A stretch of DNA of 64,000 nucleotides from Neobacillus niacini NBRC 15566 (GCF_001591505.1 NZ_BCVA01000009.1:87425-151424); one strand, 5' to 3'. Positions 40,966-50,511 are shown, numbered from the stretch's first letter. Numbers and translations are program-made. The notes: generated by a model from the letters alone, not told the origin.

Positions 40966-43023
40966 TTGGGAGAAGCAAATCTTGTCAAAACTATTTGCGG
41001 TTATTGCGGCACAGGCTGCGGTTTAGTGCTTGAAGTAAAAGATAATCGAATTATTAAAATTCGCGGTGACAAAGAAGCACCTGTTAACAAGGGTCAGACG
41101 TGTGTAAAAGGTGCATTTGCCTATGAATATGTTCACTCGAACAAAAGATTATTCCATCCACTCATCCGAAAAGCCGGGCAATTAGTAGAAACAACCTGGG
41201 ATGAGGCATATCAGTTTATTGCAGACAAGTTATCTTCAATTAGAGATACATGGGGCCAAAGTTCTATCTCCATGTTTGCCTGTGCTAGAACAACAAATGA
41301 ATCCAATTACATTACTCAAAAATTTATGAGGACTGTAATTGGCAGTAATAATATCGACGGATGTAACCGTACGTGACACGCTCCGAGCGTTGCCGGTCTG
41401 GCAACTGTATTTGGAAGCGGTTTCCCAACGAATACTTTAGAGGATTTTGACCGAGCCGAAGTCTTGCTGTTAATGGGATCTAACACGACGGAGGCACATC
41501 CTATAATTGCTAACCGCATTAAAAAAGCAATCAAGAATGGTCTTAAGGTAATTGTTATTGACCCGAGAAAAATTGATATGGTTAAATTTGCTCACCGCCA
41601 TCTTCAGATCAATGTCGGGACAGATATAGCGCTGATAAATGCCTTCCTTCGGGTAATTATAAAAGAAGACTTGTATAATAAAGAATTCATTGAACGATTT
41701 ACAATTGATTTTGAGTCATTAATCAAACAAGTAGAGAGATACACACCTGAATATGCTGCTTCCATAACTGGCTTGAGTGCAGAGGATATTGTAACAACAG
41801 CAAGGGAATATGCAAGTTCAAGCAGTTCAATGATTGCCTATACACTGGGGATTACAGAACACCACTGTGGTGTGAATAATGTCTTTGATATAGCCAATCT
41901 TGCTTTATTGACTGGAAATATCGGCAGGCAGGGAACTGGAATTATGCCATTACGTGGGCAAAACAATGTCCAAGGTGCAGGAGATATGGGATGTTTACCT
42001 AACCAGCTGACAGGGGCAATGAGTATAGCGAATGATGAATTCCGTACACGTTTTGAGGAAGAATGGAAGGTTACGCTAAATCCGCATGCGGGAGACACAC
42101 AAACAAGAACTTTTGACCGACTCGAAAATGGTGAATTAAAGGCGCTCTATATCATTGGAGAAAATCCTTTGCTAGCGGATGTTCATATGAACCATACGAA
42201 GGAATTAATGAAAAAGCTAGACTTGCTAATCGTTCAGGATATTTTCCTAACAGAAACTGCCGAAATGGCAGATGTCGTTCTTCCGGCTTGTTCTTGGGGA
42301 GAGGTGGATGGAACCTATACCAACACAGACAGAAGAATCCAAAGAGTACGTAAAGCGGTTGATCCAGGACCAAATGTAAAAGAAGATTGGGTCATTCTAA
42401 GTGAGTTGTCAACGTTAATGGGATATCCAATGAACTATTCAAACAGTGAAGAAATTTGGAATGAAGTGAGAAAACTTGCTTGGGAGATGTATGGCGGTAT
42501 TTCTTATGAAAGACTTGAGAAAGAATATAGTATTCATTATCCATGTCCAACAGAAGACCATCCAGGTACATTTGTTATGCATGAGAGATTTCACAATCAG
42601 GAGACTGTTGGGAAAAAGTCACCATTTGTCCCAGTTGATTTCACACCGCCTATGGAGCTTCCAGATGATGAATATCCTTTTACACTAACGACAGGCAGAC
42701 GGTACGAGTCATATAATACCCATTCGCAAACTCGTTACTATGCTTCTGGTGTAAAAGTAAAACAAACGGAAGAAACAGTTGATATTCATCCGGACGATGC
42801 CAAATCTCTAGGGATTAGTGACGGTGAAGTGGTTCAAGTTCGGTCTCGAAGAGGAGAGCTAAACGTGAAGGCGAAAATTACGGATCAAGTCGTTCCTGGA
42901 CTTGTATTCATGAGCTTCCATTGGAGCGAAACACCGACGAATGTTTTAACACTAAACGAATATGACCCGATTTCTGGAACCGCAGAGTATAAAGCATGTG
43001 CGGTAGCCATTACGAAGATTTAA
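40966..43023 (+). CDS. fdhF: Selenocysteine formate dehydrogenase, FdhF type
   Basis: Molybdopterin formate dehydrogenase of 685 residues, read through an in-frame TGA at 41374-41376. The frame is unchanged on both sides, and the flanks NNIDGCNRT-[TGA]-HAPSVAGLA match E. coli FdhF at Sec140-His141. This makes residue 137 selenocysteine. The catalytic arginine is Arg330 in PLRGQNNVQG (E. coli Arg333, the same offset of three). A [4Fe-4S] site is formed by Cys11, 14, 18 and 46. A SECIS-like hairpin follows the TGA. Start TTG 40966 after AGGAGGGG. No partner subunits are adjacent. Read without Sec it would be cut to 136 residues. Confidence 0.92.
41374..41405 (+). promoter_or_regulatory. Sec UGA codon and bacterial SECIS element
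   Basis: TGA 41374-41376, then 12 bases, then GTTGCC (41389-41394), loop GGTCT (41395-41399), GGCAAC (41400-41405): a perfect 6-bp stem. E. coli fdhF has the same 12-base distance and GGUCU apical loop, the SelB contact. Confidence 0.9.
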
Positions 43024-43031
43024 ATTTAACA

Positions 43032-43072
43032 ATAGTAAAAAGCACGGAATCGTATTCCGTGCTTTTTACTAT
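43032..43072. terminator. Bidirectional terminator fdhF / narK
   Basis: A perfect 19-bp stem, ATAGTAAAAAGCACGGAAT (43032-43050) and its complement (43054-43072), with a 3-base loop, between the convergent genes. Confidence 0.85.
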
Positions 43073-43090
43073 TAATATAAAGGCAGGGGA

Positions 43091-44392
43091 TTAGCCGGCT
43101 TGCTTGACCATTTGTTTAACTGTTGTTGCTTTTCTTTGATAGTAGAAATAGTTCAGTGCAAACGCAATGACATAGAAACCAATAAAGAAATAGAATGCTG
43201 TTACTGGTGTACCTGTAGTATTAACGGACCATCCAAATAGCTTAGGGATTAGGAAGGAACCGTAGGCTGCAAATGCTGCAGAGAACCCAATTACTGGTGC
43301 TGCTTCTTTTGGTATGAAAATGGTTGGAATCATTTGGAACGTTGATCCAGAACCAATACCAGAGGCTAGGAATAATACAAGGAATGAAGCTAAGAAACCA
43401 GCAAACTGTTTTAGATTTAAGAAATAAATAACCCCTAAAGCACCAATGGCCATCGCAACAAAGACATATGCCGTTACGCGCGCACCGCCCAATTTATCTG
43501 CCATCCAGCCGCCAACAGGTCTTGCAGCAGCTGCTACTAATGCACCAAGGAATGCCAGTGAGATATATTCAGGAAACTGTGATTTCAATAATAGCGGGAA
43601 AGCCGCTGAATAACCAATAAATGAACCAAATGTTGCTACATACAGTGCTGTCATAATCCAAGTGTGTTTTCGTTTAACAATAACAAATTGGTCTGCTACA
43701 GATTGCTTTGCACCTGGGACATTATCCATTTTGAAATAAGCTAGTACAGTCATGATTACAATGGGAATGACCCAGATAAATGCTGCATTTTGTAACCATA
43801 TTTGTTGACCGTTTGCTAAAACTTGACCTTTACCAGCAAAAGCGAAAGCACCTGTTGTAACGATTAATGGTGTAACAAATTGTACAACAGAAACGCCCAT
43901 ATTTCCTAACCCGCCGTTAATACCTAACGCTGTACCTTTTTCTTTTTTCGGGAAGAAAAAGCTAATATTTGCTGAAGAGGAAGAGAAGTTCCCTCCACCA
44001 AGACCACAAAGTGCTGCTAACAATAACATAATCGAGAATGGTGTATCTGGATTTTGTACTGCAAATCCAATGCCAATTGCCGGTATGGCTAAGACGCCAG
44101 TCGAAATAACCGTCCAGTTTTTACCGCCTATCGAACCGACTGCAAAAGTATAAACAAAGCGAAGGGTTGCGCCCACGAGACCTGGAATTGCTGCTAATGT
44201 GAACAATTGTTCATCTGTAAAAGCGAAGCCGATATCATTTAATCTAATTGCAACAACAGACCAAATCTGCCAAACAATAAATGCAAGCATGAGAGATGGA
44301 ACTGAGATCCATAAATTACGCTTTGCGTGTTTTTTTCCTTCTGAATTCCAAAATTTTTCATCCTCAGGATTCCAATAATTAATTCGTGCCAT
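43091..44392 (-). CDS. narK: Nitrate/nitrite transporter NarK
   Basis: MFS transporter of 433 residues with about 12 membrane helices, exchanging nitrate and nitrite during nitrate respiration. The nitrate signature is present: GLGGGNFSSSSANISFFFPKKEKGTALGINGGLGNMGVS. The start ATG 44392 follows AGGGGAGA; the frame upstream to 44461 lies in the promoter region. An exact Fnr palindrome at 44474-44497 strongly suggests anaerobic induction. No nitrate reductase gene is in this window. Confidence 0.92.
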   Translation of the reverse strand: MARINYWNPEDEKFWNSEGKKHAKRNLWISVPSLMLAFIVWQIWSVVAIRLNDIGFAFTDEQLFTLAAIPGLVGATLRFVYTFAVGSIGGKNWTVISTGVLAIPAIGIGFAVQNPDTPFSIMLLLAALCGLGGGNFSSSSANISFFFPKKEKGTALGINGGLGNMGVSVVQFVTPLIVTTGAFAFAGKGQVLANGQQIWLQNAAFIWVIPIVIMTVLAYFKMDNVPGAKQSVADQFVIVKRKHTWIMTALYVATFGSFIGYSAAFPLLLKSQFPEYISLAFLGALVAAAARPVGGWMADKLGGARVTAYVFVAMAIGALGVIYFLNLKQFAGFLASFLVLFLASGIGSGSTFQMIPTIFIPKEAAPVIGFSAAFAAYGSFLIPKLFGWSVNTTGTPVTAFYFFIGFYVIAFALNYFYYQRKATTVKQMVKQAG

Positions 44393-44449
44393 ATTTATCT
44401 CTCCCCTAAATCCACATTTGTTTTTAAAGTGGATGTTCTTTGTGTTATC

Positions 44450-44497
44450 ACTATAAAACACATGCTAACATGATTTTTGTGACGTACGTCACAAAAA
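44450..44497 (-). promoter_or_regulatory. Fnr-dependent promoter of narK
   Basis: A perfect 24-bp palindrome at 44474-44497, with core TGTGA-CGTACG-TCACA. On the minus strand TATAGT lies at 44455-44450, so transcription would start near 44443 and the site centre falls at about -42, a class II activation position. The best Fnr site in the window. Confidence 0.8.
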
Positions 44498-44571
44498 TAG
44501 TGAAGGAACTGTGAACTTGAGGCGAAAGTCAAAAAGTTGTAATATTTTAGACTGAATCTGCACTTTTTTTG

Positions 44572-44602
44572 GAAAAAAAATAGACCCTCCGAGGATGGTC
44601 TC
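44572..44602 (-). terminator. Terminator of the NarK-PAS gene
   Basis: AGACC...GGTCT hairpin, with eight T following on the minus strand; the upper arm touches the stop codon. Confidence 0.7.
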
Positions 44603-46100
44603 ATTTCTTTTGATCATCAACTTCATGAAACATGGCCACATAATTCATTGTTTCACCGCTGTCATCTTTAATGGCTGTAATGGTTAACCATTCTTGATAG
44701 ATTTCTTGGTTTTTTCTTTTGTTCCAAATGAACCCTTCCCAGTAGCCAGAACTGATCAAACTATCCCACATCTTTTTATAAAAAGCATTATCATGTTCTC
44801 CTGATTGAAGTACACTAGGCGTTTTCCCGACTACTTCATCCATTGTGTATCCTGTAATTTGGGTGAAAGCAGGGTTCACACTTTGGATGATACCATGTTT
44901 ATCTGTAACCGTTATTCCATCAGTAGCATGATTAATAATTTTAGCAGAAATATCTTGCTTCTCACGATAGTAAAGCCAGACGACTAATATAGAACTTGCT
45001 AATGAAAACTCTGATAGTGACATAAATCCAATAGCATAGTGTCCAGTCCAATTAAAAAGAATGGTCAAAATGATTGGAGGGAAAAAGCCTCCAAGCCCGC
45101 CCATGGCAGAGACGATACCATTCACAATTCCAGCTTGTTTCGAAAAATATAAAGGTACTAATTTAAAAATGGTGCCATTTCCTAGTCCTGCACAAATAGC
45201 TACGAATAAACAGCCAAACGAATAAATAGGCAGAGAGGGAGTAAAGGCAAGTAGAAAACCGGCGAAAGTAAGTCCTGTGAAAACTCCTATTAAAATAAAA
45301 AATGGATTTAATTTATCCCCAAGCCAGCCGCCTATCGGCCGAAAAACAGTAGCTAATGCAATAAATCCAGCTGTACGTAGACCAGCATCTACTTTTTCTA
45401 ACCCGAAATGATTAACTAAGAAAGATGGCAGATAAATTGTGAAGGCAACAAATGACCCAAACGTAATGAAATAGAATAAACTTAAAAACCAAAGCTTTTC
45501 ATTTTTATAAACTTCCTTAATTTGTTCAGTTAATGGGTTGTTAACCTTTCTCTCATTTTTATCACCAAATAAAAAATTCAAGACAGCAAAGACCAAAACG
45601 ACAACAAGGAATATCTGAATGGTGGTTCTCCATCCAAATGCATCTGCTAGAACGGGCGAGGCAAAGGATGTAAGTGCTGTGCCAATATTCCCGGCACCAT
45701 AGATTCCATTGATAAAGCCATGCTTTTCTTTTGGGAAATATTTAGGCAAAGAGGTAACACCGATAGAAAAAACAGCACCGCCAATACCGAGCATTAAACC
45801 TCCCAAAATTAACATAAATAAAGAGTTTGCGATACTTAGAATCCCAATCGGAAGTAATAAAATAATAAAACTAATGGTAAAAATGGTTCTAGCTCCAAAC
45901 CGATTAGTCCAATATCCAATTGGAACTCTGAGTAAAGAACCAAGGATTACGGGTACGGCTGTGGCCAAGGATATTTGAGTAGAAGATAGCTTAATATCTG
46001 CTTGAATATAGGGCATGAGCGACGAAATAAGCACCCAGACCATAAAACCGGCAACAAGGCTTGTGGTTTGAAGATATAATTGTTTTGCACCTTGTGACAT
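44601..46100 (-). CDS. NarK-type nitrate transporter fused to a PAS domain
   Basis: A 499-residue protein. Residues 1-380 form an MFS transporter of the nitrate/nitrite porter family, with GAVFSIGVTSLPKYFPKEKHGFINGIYGAGNIG as the nitrate signature region. The C-terminal 110 residues form a PAS/PAC domain (IINHATDGITVTDKHGIIQSVNPAF ... GYWEGFIWNKRKNQ) on the cytoplasmic side. The two parts are in one frame with no stop or gap. Transporter-PAS fusions are uncommon. The PAS could sense redox state, ligand or transport status, but no output domain follows. Start ATG 46100 after AAGGGGGATTGGA. Confidence 0.85.
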   Translation of the reverse strand: MSQGAKQLYLQTTSLVAGFMVWVLISSLMPYIQADIKLSSTQISLATAVPVILGSLLRVPIGYWTNRFGARTIFTISFIILLLPIGILSIANSLFMLILGGLMLGIGGAVFSIGVTSLPKYFPKEKHGFINGIYGAGNIGTALTSFASPVLADAFGWRTTIQIFLVVVLVFAVLNFLFGDKNERKVNNPLTEQIKEVYKNEKLWFLSLFYFITFGSFVAFTIYLPSFLVNHFGLEKVDAGLRTAGFIALATVFRPIGGWLGDKLNPFFILIGVFTGLTFAGFLLAFTPSLPIYSFGCLFVAICAGLGNGTIFKLVPLYFSKQAGIVNGIVSAMGGLGGFFPPIILTILFNWTGHYAIGFMSLSEFSLASSILVVWLYYREKQDISAKIINHATDGITVTDKHGIIQSVNPAFTQITGYTMDEVVGKTPSVLQSGEHDNAFYKKMWDSLISSGYWEGFIWNKRKNQEIYQEWLTITAIKDDSGETMNYVAMFHEVDDQKK

Positions 46101-46229
46101 TCCAATCCCCCTTCATTTCCATAAGAGTAGTATTTCCGAAATAAAATGATACAACCGAAATTTCTGTCCAGATAAATGATTTTGGCAAATTTTTCTTAGT
46201 GTATTATAGAACAAATTATTATAATTAAC

Positions 46230-46243
46230 TGTGAGTTATCACA
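46230..46243. promoter_or_regulatory. TGTGA-N4-TCACA dyad between divergent genes
   Basis: Arms of an Fnr-like site with a 4-base instead of 6-base spacer, between the NarK-PAS gene and the acyl-CoA dehydrogenase. It may be recognised by another Crp/Fnr-family or unrelated regulator. The rest of this 274-base gap shows nothing else clear. Confidence 0.35.
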
Positions 46244-46374
46244 CTAAACTATTAAAATACTATTAAATTTCTTTAAAAATGGAAAATAACTCCTCATTCG
46301 TGTAATATCATACTCAAATCACAATAAAAGGAAAGTATAATCCTTATCATATCAATAAGGCAGGAGGGGTTTTT

Positions 46375-47523
46375 TTGAAATTTAAAGGAAAAAAAACATT
46401 TGAAGAACGGTTGGAACTGATAAGCAAACTATCTAAACAATTTAACTTAAGAGCACATAAGGTTGATATCGAGGGAAGTTTTCCATTTGAAAATATTCAA
46501 GATTTAAAAGATACCGGCTATACTTCCTTAACGGTTCCCAAGAAGTATGGGGGTAATGAAATTTCTCTATATGACATGCTCCGTTTCCAAGAAAAAATTG
46601 CTGAGGGGGATGGGGCAACGGCCCTGTCTATTGGCTGGCATATGGGGATTATTAAAAACCTCGCCGAAAAAAACGCTTGGAATGAAAATATTTTTAGAAA
46701 AATATGTGAAGATGTTTTGAATGGTTCTTTAATCAATAGTGCAGCAACAGAGCCGAGAACAGGAAGTCCAACCCGTGGCGGTAGACCTGAAACAACTGCC
46801 CATAAAGAAGGAAATCATTGGATTATTAATGGTAGAAAAACATTCACTACAATGGCACCTGTATTAGATTATTTTATAGTTAGTGCGACTTTGAAAGATA
46901 GCAGCCAGGCAGGGAACTTCCTTATTCCAAGGTCCTCAAAGGGAATTGTAATAGAAGAAACATGGGATAGTATTGCCTTAAGAGGAACTGGAAGCCATGA
47001 CCTAATCTTACAAAATGTATCCATACCTGGAGAATATTTTGTGGAACAGATTGGAATAGATGGAAAGAAAGCCAGCGGATGGCTTCTACATATTCCTGCA
47101 TGTTATCTAGGAATTGCAAAAGCTGCAAAAAGATATGCGATAGAATTTGCGTTAAACTATGCTCCTAATAGTGTTGAGGGTACTATCATAGATTTACCGA
47201 ACGTACGACAAAAAATAGGGGAGATGGAATTGAAGCTGATGGAATCAGAGTATTTCTTATATGCAGTTGCGAAGCAATGGGATGATTCTGATGAAGAGAA
47301 GAAAGCCGTAATGGGACCCATCTTGGGAGCAGTAAAATTAACGGTTACGAATAACGCCATCACCATAGTGGATTTGGCAATGAGAATAGTAGGGGCAAGA
47401 AGTTTATCATTGAAAAATCCTCTGCAACGGTATTATCGTGATGTAAGAGCGGGACTTCACAACCCGCCGATGGACGATATGACCATCCAACTCTTAGCAA
47501 ACAATGCTATCAAAGGATTATGA
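46375..47523 (+). CDS. Acyl-CoA dehydrogenase family protein, YdbM-like
   Basis: FAD-dependent dehydrogenase of 382 residues: N-terminal helical domain, beta middle domain (INSAATEPRTGSP and WIINGRKTFTTMAP) and C-terminal four-helix bundle ending YYRDVRAG. Most like B. subtilis YdbM. The usual catalytic glutamate could not be placed with confidence, so the substrate and reaction remain open. The start is TTG 46375, preceded by GGAGGGG. Single gene. Confidence 0.85.
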   Translation: MKFKGKKTFEERLELISKLSKQFNLRAHKVDIEGSFPFENIQDLKDTGYTSLTVPKKYGGNEISLYDMLRFQEKIAEGDGATALSIGWHMGIIKNLAEKNAWNENIFRKICEDVLNGSLINSAATEPRTGSPTRGGRPETTAHKEGNHWIINGRKTFTTMAPVLDYFIVSATLKDSSQAGNFLIPRSSKGIVIEETWDSIALRGTGSHDLILQNVSIPGEYFVEQIGIDGKKASGWLLHIPACYLGIAKAAKRYAIEFALNYAPNSVEGTIIDLPNVRQKIGEMELKLMESEYFLYAVAKQWDDSDEEKKAVMGPILGAVKLTVTNNAITIVDLAMRIVGARSLSLKNPLQRYYRDVRAGLHNPPMDDMTIQLLANNAIKGL

Positions 47524-47591
47524 AATCAGTGTAGGTTTTTTTGATTAATTTGGCCTCACCTTGAACATTTTAACTATAAGGGGTGAAGACA

Positions 47592-47744
47592 ATGCCAAGA
47601 GGTAAGGAATTGAGTCAACTTCCTAAGTCTAATACCAAACTAGACGTAGGTACAAATACAAGAGAAGTCCTTGGTAAAGGTTATGATCAACAGATTAAAC
47701 CTCAGCCAAAAGACATAAATAAGGAAAACGAAGACATGATATAG
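47592..47744 (+). CDS. Small hydrophilic protein, unknown function
   Basis: A 50-residue protein, MPRGKELSQLPKSNTKLDVG, with TREVLGKGYDQQIKPQPKD; no hydrophobic segment. ATG 47592 follows GGGGTGAAGAC. The composition resembles small Bacillus spore or sporulation proteins, but no named family is recognised. A terminator follows. Confidence 0.6.
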   Translation: MPRGKELSQLPKSNTKLDVGTNTREVLGKGYDQQIKPQPKDINKENEDMI

Positions 47745-47773
47745 GAGCAAACGGGCAGGTATATAAAAAAGTG

Positions 47774-47802
47774 CCTCCACCTTAATAAAGGTGGAGGTAT
47801 TT
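47774..47802. terminator. Convergent terminator
   Basis: CCTCCACCTT / AAGGTGGAGG perfect 10-bp stem between the small gene at 47592 and sspH, with T residues on both strands. Confidence 0.75.
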
Positions 47803-47981
47803 TATTCTTCAATCAGTTCGCCAAGTTCAACAATGGTTCGCTCTTCAAGCGGTCCTCTTAGATGGACGGTTGCTGTTCTTCCATCCTCATTTAATTGGTC
47901 AATCCAAACCGAAGCCCCATTATATTTCACTTCAATATCAGCAGAAGACGATAATATTTGCTTTACACGATTAACATTCAT
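47802..47981 (-). CDS. sspH: H-type small acid-soluble spore protein
   Basis: A 59-residue protein, MNVNRVKQILSSSADIEVKYNG, aligning along its length with B. subtilis SspH (MNIQRAKELSVSAEQ...). It includes VWIDQLNEDGRTATVH and the acidic C-terminus. Packaged in the spore core. ATG 47981 is preferred over 48008 because GAGGAGTGA precedes it. Usually under forespore sigma-G; the promoter was not identified. Confidence 0.82.
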   Translation of the reverse strand: MNVNRVKQILSSSADIEVKYNGASVWIDQLNEDGRTATVHLRGPLEERTIVELGELIEE

Positions 47982-48441
47982 TTCTTTCACTCCTCTTTCA
48001 TTAGTCATTATATTTTTACCTTTATGTGGGATTTAATTCATTTTAATTGTAATCGCTTTCTTCTATTATAAATAGTTCTAAAAGGATAGCTTGGATTATA
48101 TTCTGTAAAAGATAAGACTAAAATCATATTGCATGCCTTAAAATTAGGGTTTATGATTACTTAGAAAAAGATTCCTTCAAAAAATAATGAAACTTAATAA
48201 ACTTGTTATCGTCTTATATTAAAGGAGTTTCAATTATCCTAAGGCTGAATAAAATAAATTTTATGCCTCCATATGAAATTGACCAAGCTTTGCACAATAA
48301 TTTAACCACTAATTTAAGTGAAATTTGACGAAAAAATTGGATATTAATGGTAAGGGTTTTGTTTTTATTTTTTTTGAAATGTGATATAGTTATTGAGGTT
48401 CGTTTACCGAAGGTTGTTGGTAAGTGAGAGGAGAAATAGAA
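47982..48441. other. Long AT-rich intergenic region
   Basis: A gap of 460 bases between sspH and the LtaS-like gene. A 31-codon frame from 48237 with ATT as its only start follows an AAAGGAG, but no homology is evident. TTACC/GGTAA can pair just before the LtaS binding site (about 48405-48421). I see no RNA gene or other clear element. Confidence 0.3.
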
Positions 48442-50490
48442 ATGAAAAAGATTCAACTGCCAAAAATAAAAAATAATGGATCGATTGCTTTCTTTGCAAT
48501 TGCTGTTGTTTTATTCTGGCTAAAAACTTATACTGCTTATCAAATTGAATTTACGCTTGGAATTGATAATAACTTACAAAAGTTTCTTTTATTCATCAAC
48601 CCATTAAGTTCAGCACTGTTCTTTTTTGGTTTAGCATTACTTTTCAAGAAGCGTATGAAATTAGTAATGATTATTACGAACTTTATTTTGTCGTTTTTAT
48701 TGTACGCAAATATTGCTTATTACAGATTTTTCAGTGATTTTATTACGGTTCCAGTATTGATGTCGACGAAAACAAATGCAGGACAATTAGGAGATAGCGC
48801 GCTTTCTTTAATGTCTCCATTCGATTTCCTATACTTCTTGGATTTCTTTATTTTAATTATTCTTGCTGCAACTACTTTTAAAAAGGCAACGGTGGAACAT
48901 AAAAGGTCATTTAAAGTGGTGTTGTTGTTCGCTGTTACTGTATTTTTATTTAATCTTGGTTTGGCTGAAAAGGATCGTCCGCAGCTTTTAAGTCGTTCTT
49001 TTGATAGGAATTACTTAGTAAAATATTTGGGCGCCTATAACTTCACCATCTACGACGTTATTCAAAACATTAAATCTTCAGGTCAACGTGCACTTGCGGA
49101 TAGCAGTGATATTACGGATGTTGAGAACTACCGAAAAGCAAATTTCTCTAGCCCTAATCCTGAATATTTTGGTAAGGCCAAAGGAATGAATGTAATCTAT
49201 ATTGCAATGGAATCACTTCAAAGCTTCGCCATCGATTATAAAATGCCTGATGGTCAGGAAGTGACACCTTTTTTAAATTCTTTAGTGCACGGAAATGAAG
49301 CTTTTTATTTTGAAAACTTCTTCCATCAAACCGGTCAAGGAAAGACATCGGACGCAGAATTTTTGATGGAAAATGGATTATACCCAATGGCTCAAGGTGC
49401 TGTATTTGTCAACAAAGCCCAAAATACCTACCATGCCATGCCGGCGATTTTAAAAGGTAATGGTTACTATTCTGCTTCGTTCCATGGAAATTATAAAACA
49501 TTCTGGAACCGGAACGTGATGTATAAGGCATTAGGATACGATCAATTTTTTGATGCCGAATATTACAATATGACAGAGGAAAACACAAAGAATTATGGTT
49601 TAAAGGATAAGCCATTCTTCACGGAATCAATGCCATTACTTAAGAGCTTACCACAGCCGTTCTATACAAAGTTTTTAACCCTTTCAAATCATTTTCCATT
49701 TGAAATGGATCCAGAGGATACAGAATTCCCTGCTGGGGATACAGGTGATAAAGTGGTTGACCAGTATTTCCAAGCAGCGCATTATATGGATGAAGCGATT
49801 GAACAGTTCTTTAATGATTTAAAAGCTTCAGGTTTATATGATAATACCGTTATTGTCATGTATGGTGACCATTATGGTATTTCGGAAAATCACAACGAAG
49901 CAATGGCAAAAGTTCTCGGTGTGGAGGAAATCACACCAACGTTAAATGCAGGCTTGCAACGCGTTCCTTTATTTATTCATGTTCCAGGGGTAAAAGGTGG
50001 AGTTCAACAGCAATACGGAGGTCAGGCAGATGTTCGTTCGACAATCCTCCACTTCTTAGGAATAGATACGAAAGACTATATGGAACTTGGGTCTGACCTA
50101 TTATCTCCAGATCACAGAAACTGGGCTTTATTTAGGAACGGCGACTTCGTTTCACCAGAGATTGTTCAGGTCAAAGGGAAATGCTACAGTAATGTAACAG
50201 GAGAATTACTCGAAGGGATTGAAGCATGTAAGGAAATTGCGGATAAAGCAGCTACAGAGCTTCAAATTTCAGATGAAATTGTCTATAAAGACCTTTTACG
50301 CTTCTACGAGCCGGAGGGATATACTCCAATAAATCCAAACGACTTCGAATATTTAGCACCAAAAGCTAAAAAAGAAATAAAGGACACGGAAGATACAAGT
50401 GATACAAAAAGTACTGATTTTACTGAAGATACAAGTGAAACAGAGACTGAAACTGAGAGTATAAATTCCGCTGATTCTGTTAAAGAATAA
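48442..50490 (+). CDS. LTA synthase family protein (YfnI/LtaS type)
   Basis: Polyglycerol-phosphate (lipoteichoic acid) synthase family, 682 residues: five N-terminal transmembrane helices (to about 195) and an extracellular sulfatase-like domain. The metal and nucleophile sites are visible: MESLQSFAI, the catalytic threonine in QGKTSDAEF, and MYGDHYG. The C-terminal 40 residues are a Thr/Asp/Glu/Ser-rich low-complexity tail. The start ATG 48442 follows GAGAGGAGAAATAG. Which of the Bacillus paralogues it equals is uncertain. Confidence 0.92.
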   Translation: MKKIQLPKIKNNGSIAFFAIAVVLFWLKTYTAYQIEFTLGIDNNLQKFLLFINPLSSALFFFGLALLFKKRMKLVMIITNFILSFLLYANIAYYRFFSDFITVPVLMSTKTNAGQLGDSALSLMSPFDFLYFLDFFILIILAATTFKKATVEHKRSFKVVLLFAVTVFLFNLGLAEKDRPQLLSRSFDRNYLVKYLGAYNFTIYDVIQNIKSSGQRALADSSDITDVENYRKANFSSPNPEYFGKAKGMNVIYIAMESLQSFAIDYKMPDGQEVTPFLNSLVHGNEAFYFENFFHQTGQGKTSDAEFLMENGLYPMAQGAVFVNKAQNTYHAMPAILKGNGYYSASFHGNYKTFWNRNVMYKALGYDQFFDAEYYNMTEENTKNYGLKDKPFFTESMPLLKSLPQPFYTKFLTLSNHFPFEMDPEDTEFPAGDTGDKVVDQYFQAAHYMDEAIEQFFNDLKASGLYDNTVIVMYGDHYGISENHNEAMAKVLGVEEITPTLNAGLQRVPLFIHVPGVKGGVQQQYGGQADVRSTILHFLGIDTKDYMELGSDLLSPDHRNWALFRNGDFVSPEIVQVKGKCYSNVTGELLEGIEACKEIADKAATELQISDEIVYKDLLRFYEPEGYTPINPNDFEYLAPKAKKEIKDTEDTSDTKSTDFTEDTSETETETESINSADSVKE

Positions 50491-50511
50491 TAAATCATTA
50501 CAAATTAATGA

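Noticed and set aside
41374..41376. Nonsense mutation making fdhF a pseudogene
   Set aside because: The frame is unchanged on both sides, the position is exactly that of Sec in E. coli FdhF, and a SECIS-type hairpin with GGUCU loop follows at the right distance.
48237..48329. 31-codon frame with ATT start before the LtaS-like gene
   Set aside because: An AAAGGAG lies upstream, but there is no recognisable homology and the length is too short to separate it from chance.
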